From NCBI GenBank assembly GCA_020283715.1, contig JAIQCW010000351.1, positions 1 through 25,271 on the forward strand: 25,271 nucleotides of DNA. Reading direction: 5' to 3'. This document shows, one piece after another, positions 7,953 to 15,337 of this stretch. The position numbers and the translations under genes are program-made. This stretch comes from Cytauxzoon felis. Lineage: Eukaryota > Apicomplexa > Aconoidasida > Piroplasmida > Theileriidae. Every line of letters begins with the position of its first letter. The stretch's first letter is position 1. The notes below the pieces were generated by a model, which had not been told where the DNA came from, did not search any database, and saw nothing but the letters and a program-made list of their open reading frames with translations.

Positions 7953-8964
7953 TTAATGTGAAGAAGGTGCATATTGTAGTTCTGGATAGTCTGTGGATAT
8001 GCCATTGAGATACCCGAGTGTTTCCTCAAGAGCCAATGAACAATCTAATGGAACTTTGTCCTTTGATTTAATAAAAGTTAAACATGTTGTAGTATAAATC
8101 TCCAAATCTTTAATAAATGATAATAAACGTGCCCTCGTATCATTTAATACACTCAATGACTCATTATAAAACTCTGTAGTCTTTTTAATTTCACCAGAGT
8201 CACCAGATTCCTATAATAAAAAAATTAAAAGGTTATAAATTAGATTAATGATATAACATTTAATGAGGAAATACTATAACGCCATGTCTACATATCTGAG
8301 GTTTTTCACCTGAGGTCCTTCCACTAGGCGTGGAGCCTCTCCACTTGAGGTCCTATCCTTGTCTTGCAGACTGCCTTCCTTATTTATTTCCCCTTCCAGC
8401 TCCCATAGATCGCTTCCAGGTTCCACTCGAGGTTATAAACTAATCTCGCCGAGATATGACTAAAGTGACGGAATTCATGTTAGGAAAGATATCTCAATGA
8501 ATATATGTTGGAATGAAATGAGGATGATAATAATAAATACAATCATCAAATTCCTCTTCAATGAAATATTGACATCAATTATACATCCAATAATCATTCC
8601 ACAATCTTCATGAGTTTCCCCAGAAATGATGAAATTCCTTCAAATTTTAGACATGAAAATAGAAATGTACCGAGGATGATCTACGGGAATCCGAGGGGAG
8701 GTAAATAAGGAAGCTGTCTGCAAGACTAACCTCAGGTGGAGAGCTGTCTGCAAGAGTAAGAGAGTTGGATTGGACTCAAGTGGAGTAAACAACCATCGTT
8801 TGGAAAATGATTATATAACGAACCTGGACTGTATTTAGATTATTTTTGAGTTTTGATAATTCATCTTTATAGAGTTGGTATTCTTTGAGGGTTCTGGCAA
8901 CGGCTGATTTCTTGACGGTGAGTGTATTGCCTTGTTGCGTGGATTTATTGAATTGGCATGACAT
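7953..8964 (-). CDS. TBCA: Tubulin-folding cofactor A
   Basis: Small helical chaperone that captures beta-tubulin released from the chaperonin. Two exons, 8824-8964 and 7953-8210, join in phase 0 to give 132 aa. Family features: exon 1 has TVKKSAVARTLKEYQLYKDEL, matching the TBCA first helix (IKT..VKRL.KE...Y..E); exon 2 has GEIKKTTEFYNESLSVLNDTRARLL, matching the second helix (IKKQ.E.L.ES......RL). The tail past about residue 85 is longer than in the roughly 108-aa animal protein and has two Cys. The donor GTTCGT is weak. The 613-nt intron holds two modular-repeat clusters around a copy of the 205-bp repeat. The ATG lies 29 bp after the NAA20 stop. Confidence 0.82.
8285..8440. repeat. Modular repeat cluster inside TBCA intron (left)
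   Basis: CCACTAGGCGTGG hairpin half (8321-8333), spacers, GTCTTGCAGAC half, TATTTATTTCCCC joint and right half of the GCTCCCATAGATCGC type, ending in CCACTCGAGG. It leads directly into the 205-bp repeat. Confidence 0.85.
8441..8650 (+). repeat. 205-bp interspersed repeat, copy 1 of 3
   Basis: Begins with the inverted repeat ATCTCGCCGAGAT and ends near CCCCAGAAAT..CCTTCAAATTTT. Closely related copies are at 19300-19508 (inverted) and 25117-25271 (cut by the window end). Shared blocks include GATATCTCAATG, GGAATGAARTGAGGATGA and TACAATCATCAA. No open frame. Confidence 0.85.
8665..8790. repeat. Modular repeat cluster inside TBCA intron (right)
   Basis: Reverse-order unit with a truncated right half (GATCTACGGGAATCC), the joint as GGGGAGGTAAATAAGG, the GTCTGCAAGAC half, and spacer variants. 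The splice donor of TBCA exon 1 follows at 8823. Confidence 0.8.
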
Positions 8965-8993
8965 TTTTGAAAATATATTATATAATAATTTTA

Positions 8994-9497
8994 CTATACA
9001 TTGATAAGATTTTTACGCATTTCAAATGCGTCTTCAGAATTGTCGTAATATTTATGATAGACGCGATGTGTATAATAGCCTTGTGATTTATAAAAATTTA
9101 TAGCAACTTTATTACGATGATTAACATATAAATTAACAAATTGACACTTTTTTCCGAGACAATTATTTTCAAATTCTTTAATTAATTTTGTACCGTATTT
9201 ATGTCTTCTATATTTATAAAGTACAACTAAAGATGATACATGTCCGTACTTGATACCATCTGATATGGCTGTACTACCTGTAACAATTATAATATTTCAA
9301 TTATAAATGATCATATTTTTTAAAAAATTACCTATTATATATGATGTAATTACACCATCTAATTCTATAACAAGTGTTAATTGTGGATATAATACTATAT
9401 GTCTATCATACACTTCATACGGATAAATGACTACAAATTCATCTGGATCTAATGATATTATTGAATTTATATCATTTTTGTTCATTAATCTCAACAT
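8994..9497 (-). CDS. NAA20: NatB N-alpha-acetyltransferase catalytic subunit
   Basis: GNAT-fold enzyme acetylating protein N-termini of the Met-Asp/Glu/Asn type, normally with an auxiliary subunit (NAA25). Exons 9332-9497 and 8994-9277 join across a 54-nt intron to give 149 aa. Family sequence: an N-terminal MLRLMNKNDINSI..LDPDEF, GVITSYIIGS, GHVSSLVVLYKYRRHKYGTKL, NLYVNHRNKVAINFYKSQGY (matching DLFVRVSNQVAVNMYKQLGY of the animal protein) and the closing YYDNSEDAFEMRKNL, which is typical of NAA20. It is shorter than the about 178-aa animal protein, lacking the C-terminal tail. The acetyl-CoA loop R/Q-x-x-G-x-G/A reads RRHKYG, with Lys where the first Gly is expected. It lies 32 bp after the NDEL gene stop and 29 bp before the TBCA start. 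Confidence 0.85.
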
Positions 9498-9529
9498 ATT
9501 TATTTATATATTTCGTATAATATTATAAA

Positions 9530-10227
9530 TTACAATTCGTCATTATTAACAGTTGGTACCACCTTAATAGTGTCATATGATGAATATCTACGCGCTACAA
9601 AATGCTCCTTCTGACGTACCACCACCAACTCCTCCAATGCTAAATATTTCATTTTAATCAAATATTCATACTTACATGGATCCAAACCCTCAGCCAATGA
9701 TGATAATGTGTGAGGATGATTTACATCAAGTTTGGCAGAATCTAAAAGTAATGATGAAATCAAGTTAATAAAGATAATAAAATGTTATATAATCCATCGG
9801 AGTTACATTAGTATCTTCTACTATACTTTCCTTTCCAGTCGAGGTCCAATCCACATTTCCTTCGTCCTGCAGACAGCTCTTCTATTTACTTCCCCCTTCG
9901 CTTCCCTGAGATCAGCTACGGGTATTCCACTTGAGGTCAATTATTCTAGAGGATGTGTGAGATGTTGACGTTCAATCACTACAGGTCAGGATGTGGATAG
10001 TTGTCATTACGGGGACTTGTAAAAATTAATATATAAATATATACACCCGTAGCTGATCTCAGGGAAGCGAAGGGGGAAGTAAATAGAAGAGCTGTCTGCA
10101 GGACGAAAGGAACGTATATTGTGATTCGCGCGATGAATAACACTTTGGTCGCTACACTTCATTAAAATAACTAACCTGTGAATGATATCAACGAAAATAG
10201 GAATATAAATAGTGCAAGTGTATTCAT
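9530..10227 (-). CDS. Small ER-targeted protein ending in NDEL
   Basis: Two exons, 10176-10227 and 9530-9741, join in phase 1 (G|AT) to give 87 aa. Exon 1 is almost exactly a signal peptide (MNTLALFIFLFSLISFT). Exon 2 encodes the mature part, with LSSLAEGLDPCKYEYLIKMK, a helical EELVVVRQKEHF and the C-terminus TVNNDEL followed by a stop. NDEL resembles the KDEL/HDEL/SDEL signals read by the ER retrieval receptor, so a soluble ER-lumen protein is the natural inference. I do not recognise the family. The 434-nt intron contains modular repeats; its donor is GTTAGT. The gene stands between the cysteine-rich gene and NAA20 on the same strand. The join is inferred from splice-site quality, phase and the signal peptide; a further small exon within the intron cannot be excluded. 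Confidence 0.62.
9825..9945. repeat. Modular repeat in NDEL-gene intron (a)
   Basis: Spacer CCAGTCGAGGTCC, a TCCTGCAGACAGC half, TATTTACTTCCCC joint, right half CTTCCCTGAGATCAGC and a closing spacer. Confidence 0.82.
10045..10115. repeat. Modular repeat in NDEL-gene intron (b)
   Basis: A reverse-order unit (CTGATCTCAGGGAAGC, GGGGGAAGTAAATAGAAGA, GCTGTCTGCAGGAC) forming an inverted pair with the unit at 9825-9945, about 100 bp apart, so the intron RNA could fold back on itself over some 65 bp. Confidence 0.8.
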
Positions 10228-10361
10228 ATTTTTCACAAAAAATAGCGGTTGAAAAGTATAATTTCAATGGATATTGAATAATATACAAATGTGTAAATGT
10301 GTATACCACACATTGGATGTGTAAATAGTGCTAATGTATAATATAGAATTATGGTACAAAA

Positions 10362-11151
10362 TTAGTATTTGAGTAACTCCAACGTTAAATTTCCTGAATT
10401 TGCTGGTGATTCAGACTGTATTGTACAACGAGTACGATAACCACTAGGACAATCTGCTACCTGATTATGTATATACTAAATATATAACGTGTAACTCACC
10501 TTAAGATCTGCTTTATTATTTGGCCTTTGAAATAATTCATTTGGACAAGTTGAAACACCACATTTAGTGAAACATGAATATCCAGAGTGATATGTTAATA
10601 ATGACGAGTCATCACATTCTCCTTCATTAGACTTAATATAATAATATTAATAATATTAATAATATTAAATACCTCATAACTAACACATTTATACCTTTGT
10701 TCACCTGATTTACATCCTATAATCGTTGAAATATATGTTGTTTGATAGTTACCTTCATTTGAAGTAAATGATGATAATTCGTCTATTTTAAGCCTTAATT
10801 TCCAAGCTAAAATGTAATATTTATGTTTAAATAATGTTAAAATTACTTTCAGCTTGTGGATTACATTGAATTTTTTCGTCATTTTTTGACGTTACACAGC
10901 TAGACATACATGATGTCTCCTTTGTTATTGACTCGGGCTAATTTATATACACATTTGAATATTGACCAATAAATTTACCTTTAATGACTCACATAATGGT
11001 ATATTCGTGAATAATTTGCTAGTTGATGCAAATGTACTAAAGTTTTATGATGTTGGTTTATATCAACACACCTATCATATCTCTTGTTGAAACATCTAAC
11101 ACTAACTATTATATATACATGAAATATCAACCATAAATATATATAATACAT
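10362..11151 (-). CDS. Cysteine-rich secreted protein, unrecognised
   Basis: Five exons, 10993-11151, 10847-10937, 10673-10806, 10500-10631 and 10362-10460, join in one frame to 204 aa with introns of 55, 40, 41 and 39 nt. I start at the Met at 11151 because the signal peptide (MYYIYLWLIFHVYIIVSVRC) follows; an in-frame Met at 11205 is possible. The mature part has many Cys in a spaced pattern: TSCMSSCV..IQC, GCKSGEQRYKCVSYE, GECDD, GYSCFTKCGVSTCP, ADCPSGYRTRC. The CxSGxxRxxC and CPSGYRTRC elements are faintly thrombospondin-type-1-like, but the WxxW/CSxTCG signature is absent, so I do not assign it. No transmembrane segment or GPI signal is visible. Likely exported or at the parasite surface. 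It ends 134 bp upstream of the NDEL gene. Confidence 0.68.
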
Positions 11152-11259
11152 TTTAAAAAATATTAATTCGCGATTTATAATTACTGGAGAGTTAAAATAA
11201 TTCAATGTGTATGATGTTGGAATCTGAAGTTACCTATACCATACCTCCAATATACCTAT

Positions 11260-11540
11260 TTTTATCCTGCCGTCAGCTCTCCACTCGAGGTCCAATTACT
11301 ACCTTCCTTCGTCTTGCAGACAGCTCTTCTATTTACTTCCCCCTCAAGTTCCCGTAGATCACTTTCGGGTTCCACTTGAGGTCTGCACTTTGTAGTTAAC
11401 GGTCCGATCTCCGGGAGGACCATTAGCAAAAATCTCTGGGAGTGGATCTACTCTTTAGAGATAGGTAAATAGAGAAGGCCACCACGGCGAGTGGAAAAGA
11501 GGTGGATTGGACCTCAGGTGGAGAGTTGACATCAGAACTT
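11260..11540. repeat. Modular repeat cluster
   Basis: Three or more units in mixed orientation. It contains the CTGCCGTCAG half (11267-11276), the GTCTTGCAGAC half (11311-11321), a GTTCCCGTAGATCAC right half, the GCGAGTGG-type half in reverse (about 11479-11493) and several spacers. It separates the cysteine-rich gene promoter from the 3' end of the surface-protein gene. Confidence 0.85.
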
Positions 11541-11557
11541 GACCTTTTGTTTTAAAA

Positions 11558-12529
11558 TTAGCATGTTTTGATATAATAGTATAATCCTAGTGCGGAAATG
11601 AGGATGCAGAATATACCTACGATAGAGATTGTGATGATGAATGATTTTGTGCTGGTATTGAAATCGATTGATGATAGTACGGATCGATTAAAATAATGAT
11701 CGATAACATCTTTATAACCACTTAGATCATTAAGAGTATCTATTAATGTAGATGATGTAATTTTTTTATAATTTGTTAATACTTGTGTCCAATTATCATC
11801 TAATACATGTCTATAATAATAATATTTATTACCATTAGGTGTTAATGTTTTAATACTTATAAATAATGGTACATTATTAGGATCTGATGTATAATAAACT
11901 GATAGATTATATACATTTTTTAATGGTACATTATTAATTCCTAATAATTGACGATTACCATTTATAACATTTAATAAAATAAATAAATCTCTAGTAGATT
12001 TATGTTTATATCTTTTAAAATTACCAATACCGATAATATTTTCTGTTAAAATTATAGTTTTATTTATGATAGCATTTGTAGTTGTTAAATAATTACCAGA
12101 ATATTTACCAATATTAATAATTAATAATTTACCTGATAATTCATTTATTCTATATCTTATTTCATCTTCTGTTAATAAATTATTTTTTATATATTCTCTA
12201 ATCCATTTATCACCTAAATTTATATAATAATGATATGTCTCTTTAATAGGTTCAAGTATTATTATTAATGGTATACTATCATTAGTACTATAATATATTG
12301 TTAATGATTCAACATTATAATTCGGTAATGATGTTATCATATTCTCACCTCTAACCAATTTATAACTCCTTTGATATAATAAATATTTATGTGATATAAA
12401 ATCAAAATCTATATCCTCATAATCACGAAATGATCTAACAGTTTTATTCTCTTGATCTTCAAAACTAGTTATCAAATCACCCAAACCATTGGGTTTTTTA
12501 TCAACATCTATAATTATATCACCTTTCAT
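11558..12529 (-). CDS. T. equi-type repeat-domain protein with C-terminal anchor
   Basis: Single-exon gene of 323 aa. It opens with MKGDIIIDVDKKPNG, resembling the (M)SG..IDI.KKP start I recall for a large T. equi family of hypothetical proteins. Two related units follow: about residues 48-130 with SLTIYYSTNDSIPLIIILEP...YHYYINLGDKW, and about 165-270 with NLSVYYTSDPNNVPLFISIK...YYYYRHVLDDNW. The shared pattern is VYY.S.D...PL.I......YY......W. The C-terminus (about 292-320) is one transmembrane helix, SFIITISIVGIFCILISALG, followed by LYYYIKTC. There is no N-terminal signal peptide. The coding strand is G-rich at the 5' end and C-rich at the 3' end, each side facing a repeat cluster. Probably a surface or membrane protein; function unknown. 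Confidence 0.75.
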   Translation of the reverse strand: MKGDIIIDVDKKPNGLGDLITSFEDQENKTVRSFRDYEDIDFDFISHKYLLYQRSYKLVRGENMITSLPNYNVESLTIYYSTNDSIPLIIILEPIKETYHYYINLGDKWIREYIKNNLLTEDEIRYRINELSGKLLIINIGKYSGNYLTTTNAIINKTIILTENIIGIGNFKRYKHKSTRDLFILLNVINGNRQLLGINNVPLKNVYNLSVYYTSDPNNVPLFISIKTLTPNGNKYYYYRHVLDDNWTQVLTNYKKITSSTLIDTLNDLSGYKDVIDHYFNRSVLSSIDFNTSTKSFIITISIVGIFCILISALGLYYYIKTC

Positions 12530-12589
12530 TGTATATTAAAGAAGATAACTAAATCAACCTGGAAGTAATCACTGTTACAGTTTCACTAC

Positions 12590-12815
12590 TGTTGGTCTTG
12601 CAGACAGCTCTTTTAATTAGTTATCTCTAAAGAGTAGAGCCACTCCCGGAGATCGTGGCGATGTTGAAGGTGGAGATGTGAATGGAATGAAGAGTAGTAC
12701 TGGACCTCAAGTGGAATACCCGTAGCCGACAAATGGTAGGCGTAGGGGGAGCTAAACAGAAGAGCTGACGGCAGGATGACCTCAGGTGGAGAGCTCTCTG
12801 CAAAAGAAGACAATG
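12590..12815. repeat. Modular repeat cluster
   Basis: GTCTTGCAGAC half, the joint variant TTAGTTATCTCTAAAGAG with the GCCAC..GTGGC right half, then a reverse-order right half of the variant CCGACAAATGGTAGGCG, a CTGACGGCAG half and spacers. It sits upstream of the surface-protein gene start at 12529. Confidence 0.84.
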
Positions 12816-13599
12816 TGTAGATGAACTAGTGATATAATAAACTTTGAATGAGGTTTATGATAAAATAAAAAGATTTGTGATATAGATTGACGAATGATGA
12901 GATCAGTTTGAATGTATAGTAGAATAGTATGAGTTAAATAAAAAGTCTTTTATATTTTTCAAAATTATTTTTAAATAATTAAAATGAAATAGGATGATAA
13001 TTAAAATGTAAGAGTGAGTAAGTATAAGTGTTAACTTTATTCATATTTATAGCTAACCATTTGAGATCTGTTAATAATATAAAATTTATAGCTGTTTTAT
13101 ATACTTAAATAATATATATGAGAATCTATCTGCTTTGAAATTATTATAAATTATTATAATAATAAACAACTATGTATAATAGTTACTCTCTATAATATAG
13201 AGAATTTAGTCTCTATGGAAGTCAAGTGAAATTTTGATATCAACTCATTGCAATTATTATATATTTTACTTTAATTAGGTAGTAAATGATTGTATGAATG
13301 GGATATTGAATTTATATTTACGTACAAATGAGTATAGTATTGTTAAAATGAAATATTATTTTTTTACTCCCCACTTACCACATAAAATATCGGGTTTTAC
13401 ACCACATGAAAAATTACATATATTATAATGACATATAAGCCTTGAATTATAAGTATATCGCATTATAATTACTATAATTACCCTCTCTCAATCACCTACA
13501 ATCATCTTATAACATTTTTAATAATTTTATTAAAGTATATATAGTTAGTATTATTATAAGTATAATATAGTTACTATAATAGTATCAATTCAAGTTAGT
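12816..13599. other. AT-rich gene-free region
   Basis: About 780 bases without a convincing open frame or RNA gene. The left end is G-rich and C-poor (13 G to 2 C in 12841-12900); the rest is close to pure A/T, with pyrimidine tracts near 13360-13380 and 13480-13500. It may hold decayed 5' sequence of the family member that begins near 13724, but I could not find it. Confidence 0.55.
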
Positions 13600-13723
13600 A
13601 TATATATAGTATATATATTATAATTATTATTTATATTAATACATATATATCATCATATAACTATATATCATCCTTCAATTGTATTAATATTCATTATAAA
13701 TTACTGGAAGGATATGTAATTAA
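13600..13723 (+). repeat. AT-rich interspersed repeat, copy 3 of 3
   Basis: ATTATTTATATTAATACATA, CATATAACTATATATCATCC and TTCAATTGTATTAATATTC match copies 1 and 2. A TATAGTTACTATAATA block upstream (about 13568) also matches copy 1 (about 3748). Confidence 0.65.
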
Positions 13724-14410
13724 TATAATGTATTTGGAATATGGGGTTTGCCACATAATTCTGGTGGGTATCTATTATTATTTACTAAATATTACAAGAG
13801 AGGGAATAAATGGACGCCAATCGGTACCCTTGCTAATCAAGACCCAACTTCTTCTGGAGTTGCTAATGAACTTAATAATCACCTTCCTACAATTATCTCT
13901 CAATACGAAGTTAAGCTTGAGAAGTCTGAGCCTTCATACAAAGCAAGTCCTCAATCTAGTAGTGACACAATTAGTGTTACAGAAGTATCTGCAAATTCTG
14001 GCTTCAAAGGTTTTAAACATTACATAAATACTAAAACTGTGAACCGTATGACTGTACATGGACATGCAATAGAGGGGATTACGGAGTTAGCTGGAGGTAG
14101 TCATATTACTGGTAAACAGTATGTATATGTATATTATGCGAGTGGAGATAACAATCTTCAAAGGCCATACTTAATATGTTTACAAGAAAGTGGTGGTACT
14201 AAAACGTGGTATGAACGTCAGAAAAAACCTGCTGGTCAGACTGGATATACATGGAGCGATGCAAATACCACATTTAGTAGTTATGATCCAGGAAATATTA
14301 CCTCCGCATTTGCAAGTAACATCGGTGATATTAAAAGTAGACTTGATGCTCCTCCCGGTACAGATACAGGTTATCCTCCATTATATTCTATTTTAAATGT
14401 GTACTTATAA
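13724..14410 (+). pseudogene. 5'-incomplete T. equi-type repeat-domain gene
   Basis: An open frame begins after the stop at 13721-13723 and ends at 14408-14410; there is no in-frame ATG before residues clearly in the family pattern (the frame enters at about ...LPHNSGGYLLLFTKYYKRGNKW). From position 13748 it encodes about 220 residues. A first partial unit ends YYKRGNKW. A second has FKHYINTKTVNRM, EGITELAGG, YVYVYYASGD followed by RPYLICLQ, and WYERQ...YTW, the same VYY.SGD...P.L/I pattern as the gene at 11558-12529. There is no signal peptide and no C-terminal anchor. It is GC-richer than its surroundings. Either the gene has lost its 5' end and is a fragment, or an upstream exon exists that I did not recognise. 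The stop lies at the edge of a repeat cluster. Confidence 0.55.
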
Positions 14411-14505
14411 CTTCCACCGACAAATGGTAGGTGGAAGGGAACTAAATAGAGAAGGCCACCACGGCGAGTGGAAAGTAGAGTTGTATTGGACCTCAGGTGC
14501 AGAGA
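14405..14505. repeat. Modular repeat, one unit
   Basis: Right-half variant CCGACAAATGGTAGGTGG, the joint as GGGAACTAAATAGAG, the CCACGGCGAGTGG half and a spacer ATTGGACCTCAGGTG. It separates two genes of opposite strand meeting 3' to 3'. Confidence 0.82.
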
Positions 14506-14544
14506 TATAGACATGTTATATAATATAGATTAAAAATTACGATA

Positions 14545-15264
14545 TTAATCAATGGTCATGAAGGAAAAGTTAAATTTACTGATGAGATGTGGTAATGATC
14601 CGATTGTGATACCATATTTTGTATCATAAAAGTCATGGAGTGGTATGGATTTGATTGTGATATCATTTGGTACAGAGATGACACAATTATCATTGATGGT
14701 TACCTGAATTTTTTTAAAATAATAATGAAATTTATTTAATAAATTATATTTCAAACAAACTTGAAATATAGATATTCTTTCTTTTGGACGATTGGTATGT
14801 AATGGTAGATATGGTAATGGATGTGCATTGAAATCACATCTCCAAAAATCAGCGAGTAGTTCTCCTACTTTAATATTATCAATACTGGTTTTGATATTTA
14901 ATTGTTTATGATGTTTGATATTAGTAGATATAAATCTTGCTAGTTTAAATGATAATTTATCTTTTGGATTTTCATATACTTTACATTTACCACCTAAAAG
15001 GCCATATGAATTATTATTATTATCTTTAATTAAAATAACATGTGGAAATCCTTTATTATGACATAATAATAATGCACATACTGTTAATCTCATACCATTT
15101 CTATTATAACTACGTATTCTTTTTTGTATAATATCATCTTTCAGATTAAAAATTAATCCTTTACCAATGATTGTATTATTATTTTCAAATTTATATGAAG
15201 ATTCTGGATAGACTATCCATTCATTACGTATTACATCTTGTGATTCATCACTAACATTATTCAT
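14545..15264 (-). CDS. NUDT21: Pre-mRNA cleavage factor Im 25-kDa subunit
   Basis: CFIm25 (CPSF5) binds UGUA elements upstream of poly(A) sites and sets poly(A)-site choice; nuclear. Single exon, 239 aa, close to the family length of about 227. Seen: an N-terminal WIVYPESSYKFEN; RIRSYNRNGMRLTVCALLLCHNKG then FPHVILIKD; a degenerate Nudix segment around GLLGGKCKVYENPKD; DFWRCDFNAHPLPYLPLHTNR followed by PKERISIFQV (matching [24 protein letters not shown]); and the C-terminal LHDFYDTKYGITIGSLPHLISKFNFSF. The Nudix box lacks the catalytic glutamates of active hydrolases, as in the animal protein, so it should bind RNA and not hydrolyse. It starts 73 bp after the stop of the FNPA-like gene on the same strand. 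Confidence 0.93.
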   Translation of the reverse strand: MNNVSDESQDVIRNEWIVYPESSYKFENNNTIIGKGLIFNLKDDIIQKRIRSYNRNGMRLTVCALLLCHNKGFPHVILIKDNNNNSYGLLGGKCKVYENPKDKLSFKLARFISTNIKHHKQLNIKTSIDNIKVGELLADFWRCDFNAHPLPYLPLHTNRPKERISIFQVCLKYNLLNKFHYYFKKIQVTINDNCVISVPNDITIKSIPLHDFYDTKYGITIGSLPHLISKFNFSFMTID

Positions 15265-15337
15265 TTTATTATAATTAATATAAATATAAATTAAATTAAA
15301 TAAATTATTATTTATAATTAAAAATCCTTCATCTTTA

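Noticed and set aside
9985..10030. A possible third exon of the NDEL gene
   Set aside because: An acceptor-like TTTTTACAAG is followed by an open stretch, but no good donor closes it in phase, while direct joining of the flanking exons keeps frame.
13728..14027. 99-codon plus-strand frame with a proper ATG
   Set aside because: It overlaps the frame that encodes the recognisable family domain and yields low-complexity Leu-rich sequence.
14545..15264. Active Nudix hydrolase
   Set aside because: The Nudix box lacks the catalytic glutamates, and the rest of the chain matches CFIm25, which binds RNA without hydrolysis.
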